A stretch of DNA of 11,662 bases from Candidatus Bipolaricaulota bacterium. GTDB lineage: Bacteria > Bipolaricaulota > Bipolaricaulia > Bipolaricaulales > Bipolaricaulaceae. Location: the NCBI GenBank assembly GCA_027027485.1, contig JALVLL010000134.1, positions 1 to 11,662 of the forward strand. The letters run 5' to 3'. A model generated the notes under the pieces. The model had not been told where the DNA came from, did not search any database, and saw only the letters and a program-made list of their open reading frames with translations. Position numbers and translations under genes: made by a program. Below, in pieces: positions 5,856 to 11,662 of this stretch. Positions within the stretch are counted from its first letter, which is position 1; every line of letters starts with the position of its first letter.

Positions 5856-7262
5856 CTATTGCGATTTCCATATGTAAATCCCGTCGGGCTTGGTAGCCAC
5901 GAGGTAATGCCCGTCCGGCGAGAAGAAAGCGTCATCGAATCCCAGGCCCCCCAGCGGGAGATCCCGCACCCGCCCGGAATCCATATCGATCACTACTAGC
6001 CTCCTGGGGCGACAACAGATCCCGGCCAACAACCGCCTCCCGCTCGGGTCATGCGCCAAGATCCAGACATCGGGATCATGCCGCAGTTCCTCCGGTGTAG
6101 GGGGAAGAAAACGCGCCAGGACCTTCCCCTCCAGGTCCACCCGCCACACCAAACCGGGGCAATCGGCGCCCCCTTTCCAGGATAGCCCCAAGGCAAGCCC
6201 CTTCCCATCGGGGGAGAAGGCGATGGAGGCAATGTATGTCCCCTCTCCGCCACCCAGCGCTGCTATCTCCTGGGAGAAAAGCAACGAGTGGCTTTCACCA
6301 GTGCTGAGGTCGATCACCCTCACTCTCTGGAACTTGCTATCCCGGTCAAGATAAGCGATTTTGGACCGGTCACCGGATATGGCCACATCGTTTTTGAAGC
6401 TCGGAAATCCCGGCAGCGGGATGGGCAAGGAGGCAGGGGCCCATCGCGCGTCACGCAGCTGCAACCATGGCCGGCCGTCCTCCGTCCGGTAGACGGTGAT
6501 AAAGGTGCTTTTGGGGCCGGACATCAACGCTATAAGTTCAGATTCCGTTTGTACACTGAAAGCACTCAAATCCAGCCCCGGTAATCGAACTTCCCCCGGG
6601 AATCGAACCTCTACTCCCCCTCCCGACTCCAGGACCGCCAAAGCGAAACTCCAGCCGGGGAGCGTTGTGCTGAAACTCGGAAGGCTCATGTGCCGATAAG
6701 GGAGAAAGCCGATCACTTGCCTGAGGGTCATTTCGGGAAAGTCGTAAACCAGAAGCGGCCCTTCCCCCGTGCGCACCAGAAAATGACGGCCATGGAACTG
6801 GGCTTCCTCAATGGTCAAAGGTTCTATCGTCCATCGTTCCGGTCCGAACGGAAGCAGGAACGCCAGGACCAAGGGGACCAGGGAAAACGGAGGCCCCAGA
6901 ATACGTATGTGTCCCGGCAGTGAACGGTAGAGCACCGCTGCCGCGAGGAACCCCAAGCCTACGGCCATCGCCCGGCAAAGGATCTGAAGGGTAAGGGGAA
7001 GCAACAACCTGGGAATCCAGAATGGCCACCACATCGCGACCCCGGCCGACGCCAGGCCCAACAGCTTCGACCACCCTGCCGAAACGCTTTTCTTCGCCGC
7101 AACCAACACGGCAAGGATAAAAAGGACACATGCCGCCAGAGCTAGGGAGATGACCTGCAGCGGCCTAATGGGGTAAATCACCGCGGCGACGAAGGTAAAA
7201 AGAAGGAGAAGCGGAATAACACCCAATGCCCCTTTAGTATCGGACAGCCTTTTCCATCCCAT
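5856..7262 (-). CDS. Membrane-anchored propeller protein, type A, copy 1
   Basis: A 468-aa protein of no family I can name. The first ~140 residues hold five likely membrane helices (about 13-31, 35-56, 66-84, 86-112, 126-141), with positive residues in the N-terminus and in the loops KKSVSAGWSK and YRSLPGHIR. The positive-inside rule therefore puts the C-terminal part outside the cytoplasm. From about residue 160 to the end there are WD40/PD40-like strands: IAFSPDGKGLALGL (346-360), ILAHDPSGRRLLAG (401-414) and FFSPDGHYLVATKPDGIYIW (446-465). It is a clear paralogue of the gene at 8489-9904: both share FGPERW/LGPERW, GEGP.LVYDFP, LGLSWKGG.DCPGLVWRVDL and RVRDLP. The role is unknown; binding or display at the surface is a guess. 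The ATG has GAGGTG five bases upstream. The gene starts 54 bases after the type B gene and ends immediately before the type B relic. Confidence 0.83.
   Translation of the reverse strand: MGWKRLSDTKGALGVIPLLLLFTFVAAVIYPIRPLQVISLALAACVLFILAVLVAAKKSVSAGWSKLLGLASAGVAMWWPFWIPRLLLPLTLQILCRAMAVGLGFLAAAVLYRSLPGHIRILGPPFSLVPLVLAFLLPFGPERWTIEPLTIEEAQFHGRHFLVRTGEGPLLVYDFPEMTLRQVIGFLPYRHMSLPSFSTTLPGWSFALAVLESGGGVEVRFPGEVRLPGLDLSAFSVQTESELIALMSGPKSTFITVYRTEDGRPWLQLRDARWAPASLPIPLPGFPSFKNDVAISGDRSKIAYLDRDSKFQRVRVIDLSTGESHSLLFSQEIAALGGGEGTYIASIAFSPDGKGLALGLSWKGGADCPGLVWRVDLEGKVLARFLPPTPEELRHDPDVWILAHDPSGRRLLAGICCRPRRLVVIDMDSGRVRDLPLGGLGFDDAFFSPDGHYLVATKPDGIYIWKSQ
6576..6611. repeat. 18-bp tandem direct repeat inside type A copy 1
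   Basis: Two adjacent 18-base units, CCCCGGTAATCGAACTTC and CCCCGGGAATCGAACCTC, differ at two positions. In the gene (minus strand) they encode EVRFPG followed by EVRLPG, an in-frame six-residue duplication. The paralogous type A protein has no matching repeat at this place, so it looks like a recent local expansion in a variable loop. Confidence 0.75.
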
Positions 7263-7316
7263 GATCCCACCTCTTTACGCTTCCACGGCTTTCCCTTTGG
7301 TGATCAAATCCTCATT

Positions 7317-8405
7317 TCAGCCGATCCGGAAGAACCTGAGCCTCCGTGATTCTATACTGACAAACACCCGTTGCGCTTCTGCAACGGCCAGCCATTTCCC
7401 ATCAGGGGAGAAGGCGAAATCAGACGTGAACCCCTCCCAAAGCGTGCGGGTACGGCCGTCCTCCACCAAGAACGGCCCCACCCCCTCGTCATGTCCCACA
7501 CAGCGCACGGAGATGGCCAGGAAGCGACCATTCGGACTATATGCAAAATAGGAACGAAACGGCATCATCCCATACAGCAGCTCCGGGAAGATATCCGGAG
7601 GAGGGATCTCCATGAGGGCCCCTGATGATACATTCAACCTGAAGAGGAATGGATACCCCAGCTTTTTGGGCATTACGGAAATGGCGATTTCTTGCCCGTC
7701 CGGACGCAGGGCGATGTTCGTGATGTTGCCCGAAATGAATTCCTTCAGATTCCAAGAACGTTCTTGCCCGGAGCTAAGATCCCTCAAATTGACCACATAG
7801 GGCCCGCTCCAAAGGTCGGCCTCACCCCCGGTGTAGGCCAGGAAACGACCGTCTGGGGAGAGAGAGGCGCGGGAGCTCATGAGACGGTAGGGGGCGATTT
7901 TTTCCCGGGAAACAACCTTTCCGTCTAGACTCGTGCGCACAAGGTAAAGCACACCCCCATCGTTCACATCTTCGTAGGCAAACATCAAAAACATCCACCC
8001 TCCATCGGAGAGAGGCCGGAACTGGAAGGGAATCCCCTCTATGGGCCAGAGTTCCACCTCCTTGCCGGTCCCCGCGTCGAGGAAGCGGATCTTTCCCTCC
8101 TCTCCGATGATCACCCGATCCCGTTGAAATGAAACGGAGTAAATCTCCTCTTTGCTGGGGTTCTCCACCCGCCACCTGCGCTTTCCATGGGGAAAGCTTC
8201 GCAGCTCAAAGACCCTTTTCCGTCCCTGCCCGTAGACAAGCAAAAGGGATGTGCCATCCGGTGACCAACGGAGAACTAACCCCCGCGCACCCTTCGGAAG
8301 CCGCCATGAGCCAAGTCCAGGAATCAGTCCCAAACCAGTTAGGGTCCCCAAGATGATGCCCACAGCCGCGAGCAAGGTGAGCCCTACCCACAACTTCCTC
8401 GACAT
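7317..8405 (-). CDS. Exported seven-bladed propeller protein, type B, copy 1
   Basis: A 362-aa protein. The N-terminus (SRKLWVGLTLLAAVGIILGTLTGL) is a signal peptide or single membrane anchor; there is no lipobox Cys, unlike its paralogue at 9958-11040. Seven WD40/PD40-like strands can be counted, one per blade: LRWSPDG (45-51), VSFQRDR (91-97), FRPLSDGG (129-136), ASLSPDGRFLAYT (180-192), IALRPDGQEIAISV (231-244), FAYSPNGRFLAISV (287-300) and FAFSPDGKWLAVAE (330-343). Together they make one complete seven-bladed propeller. Homology to the other type B protein is clear (ELRSFPHGKRRWRVE against ELRAWPSLKRRWRVE, and blades 4 and 5). No catalytic motif is visible, so a binding or scaffold role outside the cytoplasm is the simplest inference. 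GGAGGTGA stands just upstream of the ATG. Gaps to the neighbouring type A genes are 83 and 54 bases, consistent with one transcript. Confidence 0.83.
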   Translation of the reverse strand: MSRKLWVGLTLLAAVGIILGTLTGLGLIPGLGSWRLPKGARGLVLRWSPDGTSLLLVYGQGRKRVFELRSFPHGKRRWRVENPSKEEIYSVSFQRDRVIIGEEGKIRFLDAGTGKEVELWPIEGIPFQFRPLSDGGWMFLMFAYEDVNDGGVLYLVRTSLDGKVVSREKIAPYRLMSSRASLSPDGRFLAYTGGEADLWSGPYVVNLRDLSSGQERSWNLKEFISGNITNIALRPDGQEIAISVMPKKLGYPFLFRLNVSSGALMEIPPPDIFPELLYGMMPFRSYFAYSPNGRFLAISVRCVGHDEGVGPFLVEDGRTRTLWEGFTSDFAFSPDGKWLAVAEAQRVFVSIESRRLRFFRIG

Positions 8406-8488
8406 CCCTCACCTCCGCCACCCAGGAAAAACCCCGAGGGAGGCCCGCGCCACATATGTCGGAAGCGGAGGCCATCCCTCCTTTACCC

Positions 8489-9904
8489 TTATCCGTTTAG
8501 CTTCCATACGTAGATCCCATCGTACTTGGTGGCAACGAGGTAACGCCCGTCCGATGAGAATACGGCGCCATTGAATCCCAGGTTCCCACGTGGAAGATCC
8601 CGCACCCGCCCGGAGGCCACATCGATCACCGCCAGCCTCCCGGGGTGACCACTGACCTCGGCCACCAGCCACTTCCCATCCGGGGCATACGCCAGGATCG
8701 AGACTAAGGGATCATGCCCGAGCTCCGCCGGAGTAGGGGGAAGGAGACGCACTAAGACCTTCCCCTCCAGGTCCACCCGCCACACCAGACCGGGGCAATC
8801 AAAACCTCCTTTCCAGGATAGTCCCAAGGCAAGCTCCCTCCCATCGGGGGAGAAGGAGAGGGAGTGGATGTACGTCTTTTCCCCACCGCCCGCTTCGGAT
8901 ATCTCCCGCGAAAGATCCAGCCGGAGGAGATCCCCGGTTAGGGGGTCCACCACCATTACCTCCCGACCGCTTTTCGTCACGTAGGCTAGCTTGCTCCCTT
9001 TCCGGGCTACCGTAATCGCGTCTCCGAATCCCTCAAGCGGGATCGGGTCGGCCAGGGGCTTCCAACGGGCATCCATCCTCCTGAGCCACGCGTTCCGATC
9101 TTGGTGCAGGTAAACAAGGAGGAAGGTGTCCTCCGGGCCCAGGGTTATCGCCGAAATATGCTGTCCTTCCTCCATGGTGTAGGAGTCTCTGTCCCTCATC
9201 CCTGAGGAATGGATCGTCGCTATCTCCACTCCCCGCTCAGAATTCAAGACGGCAACGGTCAGGAGCCAGCCAGGGAGGCCGAGATCCAAAAGGTGTGGAT
9301 CTACATCGAGGGGACCGAACGCGAAAGTCGAGGCCAGGGTGGCATAGGGATGAAAACCGTGGGTACTTAGCAGAACCTTTCGGGGGAAATCGTAAACGAG
9401 GATCGGCCCTTCCCCCGCGCGCACCAACAGGAGTTTCCCGAGGAACCGAGGTTCCCAGGGGTGGAGGGGGTCTACCTCCCATCGTTCCGGCCCGAGGGGG
9501 ATCAGAATGCTTAGCACGATCGGGACCAGCGGGAAGAGAAAGCTCGCCTTGTGTATCAGCTGAGGAAGGGAACGATAAAAGGCCACCGCGGCGATGGTGC
9601 TCAGCGCGATGCCCAGGATCCGGCAGGATATCTGCACCGGGAACGGAAGGAGTAGCCGCGGGTTCCATAGCATCCACCAGATGGTGAGGCCGCCGGTGAC
9701 AATGGCCAGCCAATCCCCCCACCCTGCCGGAACCCTCCAGTTGCGGGCGAGGTAAATCCCTCCCCCTACCAAAAGTAGGGACAAAATGCCAAAAAAGGCC
9801 AGCCTCAGCGCGAGAGCGGGATGGATCGCCATAGCAGCAAGAAGGAGCAATGCGAGAATACCTACTACTCCTAAGAAAACAGCCTTCAACTTCCTCGTCC
9901 TCAC
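8489..9904 (-). CDS. Membrane-anchored propeller protein, type A, copy 2
   Basis: A 471-aa protein, nearly the length of its paralogue (468 aa). Five likely membrane helices fill residues ~8-27, 33-52, 66-80, 84-109 and 121-137, with positive residues at the N-terminus (MRTRKLK) and in the second and fourth loops, which suggests the C-terminal domain is outside the cytoplasm. The propeller-like part ends with LSFSPDGRELALGL, ILAYAPDGKWLVAEV and VFSSDGRYLVATKYDGIYVW. The segment GGEKTYIHSLSFSPDG through GLVWRVDLEGKVLVR is almost the same as in the other copy. A longer reading from a GTG at 9955 is open but has no ribosome binding site and would add 17 mostly charged residues; GAGGAGG five bases before the GTG at 9904 supports the shorter form, and a second GTG at 9910 is also possible. 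I do not recognise a named family. The gene lies 53 bases after a lipoprotein propeller gene. Confidence 0.82.
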   Translation of the reverse strand: MRTRKLKAVFLGVVGILALLLLAAMAIHPALALRLAFFGILSLLLVGGGIYLARNWRVPAGWGDWLAIVTGGLTIWWMLWNPRLLLPFPVQISCRILGIALSTIAAVAFYRSLPQLIHKASFLFPLVPIVLSILIPLGPERWEVDPLHPWEPRFLGKLLLVRAGEGPILVYDFPRKVLLSTHGFHPYATLASTFAFGPLDVDPHLLDLGLPGWLLTVAVLNSERGVEIATIHSSGMRDRDSYTMEEGQHISAITLGPEDTFLLVYLHQDRNAWLRRMDARWKPLADPIPLEGFGDAITVARKGSKLAYVTKSGREVMVVDPLTGDLLRLDLSREISEAGGGEKTYIHSLSFSPDGRELALGLSWKGGFDCPGLVWRVDLEGKVLVRLLPPTPAELGHDPLVSILAYAPDGKWLVAEVSGHPGRLAVIDVASGRVRDLPRGNLGFNGAVFSSDGRYLVATKYDGIYVWKLNG

Positions 9905-9909
9905 CTCCA

Positions 9910-9916
9910 CCTCCTC
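9910..9916 (-). promoter_or_regulatory. Shine-Dalgarno that decides the start of type A copy 2
   Basis: The minus strand reads GAGGAGG, then TGGAG, then GTG at 9904. The following GAGGTGAGG makes the area purine-rich, so a GTG at 9910 could also serve. The 9904 start gives a 53-base gap to the upstream gene, matching the 54-base gap at the equivalent place in the other gene pair. Confidence 0.65.
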
Positions 9917-9957
9917 GTCGCGGAACCCCTGGGTCCACCTTTCGCGGCCAGCCACTA

Positions 9958-11040
9958 CTATTCGGGCACTTCGACGAACACGGCGCGGTCACCGTGTAGC
10001 AGGGCGAGATAGCGGGCTTGGGGCGAGAAGGTGAGATGGTGCCCAAGGCAGCGTTCATCTTTCTCACTATCACAGACCGGCTTGAGTTCTCCAGTGGCAA
10101 GCGAGCGGAGGAACAAGGTGCCTTTAAATGGGGAAGAACAGGCCATGGCCGCAAGCAGGCTACCGTCCCGGCTGTAGGTCAGGGCGCAGATGAAAGCGTC
10201 CTCCCCCTCAGCGGGCAGGAACTCCTCGATCACTTCCCCGGACACAGCATCCAGCCGGATCACCCGGGGGAGCCCAGGCTGGTCTGCGCGAAGGCCCAAA
10301 GCGATCTCCGTCCCTTGGGGATGGACGGCCACGCCCCAGACCGCCCGCAGCCAGGCTCCCGACGGCTTGACCCCGAGCTTTTCGCGGAGGTCCCATTTCT
10401 TCACCTCCCCAGTGACGAGGTCGACCAATCCCACGACGTGGAACTCCTCGACGTAAGCGAGGAACCGCCCGTCGGCGCTGAAGGGCCGGGACCAGCTGAT
10501 CCAGCTCTCATCTCCCACCGGGATCGCATCGCCTGAGGGATTCCCCTCTCGGCCGTAGCGCACGAGGAACAGAGAGCCGTCGCGGTCGACGAGCACCGCC
10601 AGGCTCCCGTCGGGGACGTAGCGGACCGTGAGGGGGATGTCCTCTTCGGCGACGCGGGGATCGTTCCGGATAGGGATCTCCCCGATCAGCTCGCCCTTTA
10701 CGGCGTAGCGCCTCAGGCGACTCCGCGTGAGGAGGGCGAGCTCATCTCCCCCGGGTGAGAAGGCCACCGGGCTCATGATGGAGCCATAGCCCTCCTCCAC
10801 CTCCACCCGCCAACGACGTTTGAGGGAGGGCCAAGCGCGGAGCTCCAGCACCATCCCCCGATGGGGACTTTTATGGGCATCATAGGCCATGGCCAAGGCG
10901 GATCCGTCCGGGGAGAAGGCCATGCCGGCACATCGGTATCCGGAGGGTGCCCTCAGGGCCCGCGGCCCGCCACAGGAAGTGAGGACGATAGCCAACGTCG
11001 CCGAGACGACGAAACATATCGCCCACCTCAAGGTTTTCAT
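9958..11040 (-). CDS. Lipoprotein with seven-bladed propeller, type B, copy 2
   Basis: A 360-aa protein with a lipoprotein signal peptide: MKTLRW, a hydrophobic run, then the lipobox LTSC with Cys23 as the likely lipidated residue, followed by GG. The mature part has seven WD40/PD40-like strands, one per blade: MAFSPDGSALAMA (40-52), VAFSPGGDELALL (92-104), VRYVPDGSLAVLV (139-151), PFSADGRFLAYV (186-197), VAVHPQGTEIALGL (237-250), LTYSRDGSLLAAM (287-299) and LTFSPQARYLALL (336-348). It also has short linkers such as LVDLVTGEV. It is therefore probably a membrane-tethered propeller on the outer face of the cytoplasmic membrane or on the cell surface. No catalytic residues can be named. The ATG is preceded by GGAGGAGGT. 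Residues ~256-293 are the part that survives as a relic at 5731-5842. It leads the first B-A gene pair. Confidence 0.86.
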   Translation of the reverse strand: MKTLRWAICFVVSATLAIVLTSCGGPRALRAPSGYRCAGMAFSPDGSALAMAYDAHKSPHRGMVLELRAWPSLKRRWRVEVEEGYGSIMSPVAFSPGGDELALLTRSRLRRYAVKGELIGEIPIRNDPRVAEEDIPLTVRYVPDGSLAVLVDRDGSLFLVRYGREGNPSGDAIPVGDESWISWSRPFSADGRFLAYVEEFHVVGLVDLVTGEVKKWDLREKLGVKPSGAWLRAVWGVAVHPQGTEIALGLRADQPGLPRVIRLDAVSGEVIEEFLPAEGEDAFICALTYSRDGSLLAAMACSSPFKGTLFLRSLATGELKPVCDSEKDERCLGHHLTFSPQARYLALLHGDRAVFVEVPE

Positions 11041-11102
11041 TGTTTTTTACCTCCTCCCAAGGAAACGACTTCACGTCGCAACCGAAGGCATAATTTGCGT
11101 CT

Positions 11103-11662
11103 TCAACCATCCGCTCTGAGGAGCTTCAGGATCAGGACCTCGGGTTCATCTCGGTGGACGAGGAAGAGAGCGACACGACCGGTTGGAGCCCATCCCAAAA
11201 TGACGATCTGCTTTTCACCTTCGTACAAGATCTTCTCCTCGTCCTCAGACGTTTCCGCGGAGCGGATCGCCAGCCGGTAGGTCATCCGAATCGTCTCATC
11301 TCGGATCACGGTGGAATAGGAATAAAGCCACCAGGCCCCGTCAGCGGAGAAAACGAATGAGTCGAGGGAGGTTGCCTTACGTACCCCGGAGACCTCGCCG
11401 GTGACAAGATCCACCAATCCCGATCCCACCCAGGCGAATCTCCCGTCCGGCGAGACGTCTAGAAGACGCATAGGGTAGGGGTAGGACCAGAGAAGGGCCG
11501 GCTCACGAAGCCCGGTGGGATCGGCTACCCAGATCTGGAAGGTCTTGCGATCGGGGGCGAGGACACCGTAGTAGAGCCCGGCCTCGCACCAGACAAGTCC
11601 CTTGAGGATCCCCTCGTAGCGGGCCACCGGCGCCTCGGCCAGCGCCCCGGGCGGAGCCACCA
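11103..11662 (-). CDS. Propeller-like protein, C-terminal part
   Basis: The frame is open to the right edge, so the true N-terminus is outside the window; the GTG at 11660 is not a convincing start. About 186 residues are visible. They contain WD40/PD40-like strands LLDVSPDGRFAWVG, FVFSADGAWWLYSY and LGWAPTGRVALFLV, and the linker GLVDLVTGEV, which nearly repeats GLVDLVTGEV of the lipoprotein propeller next door. It is probably another member of the local propeller family, but it lacks the conserved C-terminal block of the type A proteins (DCPGLVWRVDL) and its last blades are too divergent to assign to type B. It ends 62 bases before the lipoprotein gene on the same strand and so probably belongs to the same transcript. 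Export cannot be judged without the N-terminus. Confidence 0.7.
   Translation of the reverse strand, partial: VAPPGALAEAPVARYEGILKGLVWCEAGLYYGVLAPDRKTFQIWVADPTGLREPALLWSYPYPMRLLDVSPDGRFAWVGSGLVDLVTGEVSGVRKATSLDSFVFSADGAWWLYSYSTVIRDETIRMTYRLAIRSAETSEDEEKILYEGEKQIVILGWAPTGRVALFLVHRDEPEVLILKLLRADG

Larger units (their letters stand above)
5856..8405 (-). repeat. Duplicated gene pair (B then A), unit 2, about 2.55 kb
   Basis: Reading on the minus strand, this block holds a type B gene followed by a type A gene and spans 2550 bases from the B start to the A stop. The block at 8489-11040 has the same order and spans 2552 bases. Sequence similarity is strongest at the end of the type A genes, where 6120-6151 is identical to 8756-8787 over 32 bases. 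The two blocks are an old tandem duplication. Confidence 0.75.
8489..11040 (-). repeat. Duplicated gene pair (B then A), unit 1, about 2.55 kb
   Basis: This block holds the lipoprotein type B gene followed by type A copy 2 and spans 2552 bases, against 2550 for the second unit at 5856-8405. Order, strand and gene lengths are conserved, and similarity at the protein level is clear for both members. This supports duplication of the pair as one piece, not independent duplication of single genes. Confidence 0.75.

Noticed and set aside
5837..5880. AT-rich patch before the giant enzyme as a promoter
   Set aside because: TTTACA and AAAATTTT occur, but not at a convincing -35/-10 spacing, and part of the patch is the end of the type A gene.
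6576..6611. GGTAATCGAAC-like motifs resembling a tRNA T-arm
   Set aside because: No cloverleaf can be drawn around them; they are part of an in-frame tandem repeat in a coding gene.
9905..9955. GTG start at 9955 for type A copy 2
   Set aside because: No ribosome binding site precedes it, and it would add a charged leader not present in the paralogue. The GTG at 9904 gives matching length and spacing.

Overview
The window reads as GC-rich bacterial DNA (standard code, strong GGAGG/GGAGGTGA ribosome binding sites, ATG and GTG starts). Nearly every gene is on the minus strand, so reading order runs from the right edge to the left. The radical SAM tail and the DUF123 GIY-YIG protein are families I associate with thermophilic or deep-branching bacteria and archaea. 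A phylum such as Chloroflexota or Bipolaricaulota is possible, but that is a weak guess. I see no rRNA, tRNA, CRISPR array, transposase or inverted-repeat element, and no gene-free stretch longer than 164 bases.

Right half (11662 to 5856): five consecutive minus-strand genes for beta-propeller proteins. The first is cut by the window edge. The next four form two tandem copies of one gene pair: a short exported 7-bladed propeller protein of about 360 aa (type B; one copy is a clear lipoprotein), followed by a protein of about 470 aa with five N-terminal membrane helices and a C-terminal propeller-like domain (type A). Each pair spans about 2.55 kb. Just after the last type A gene lies a frameshifted ~110-bp relic of a third type B gene (5842-5731), so the array was once longer.

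Centre (5691 to 1117): one very large secreted protein of 1524 aa with an unusual module order: signal peptide, alpha/beta-hydrolase (esterase-like) domain with an inserted EF-hand-like loop, clan GH-A glycosidase-like barrel, small beta-sandwich, a second alpha/beta-hydrolase domain homologous to the first, and a C-terminal five-bladed glycosidase-type propeller. The preferred start is a GTG at 5691, not an upstream TTG.

Left end (1074 to 1): a small DUF123/GIY-YIG Uri-type nuclease-like gene and a small antibiotic-biosynthesis-monooxygenase (ABM) fold gene are tightly coupled on the minus strand. The ABM gene meets, tail to tail with a 13-base overlap, the end of a plus-strand radical SAM gene of the COG0731 type that enters from the left edge.

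How the genes may work together (inference): the propeller proteins and the large enzyme all look extracytoplasmic, follow one another on one strand with short gaps, and could form a surface system in which anchored propellers bind or display a substrate (perhaps an esterified carbohydrate) that the multi-domain enzyme processes. The DUF123, ABM and radical SAM genes look like unrelated housekeeping neighbours.
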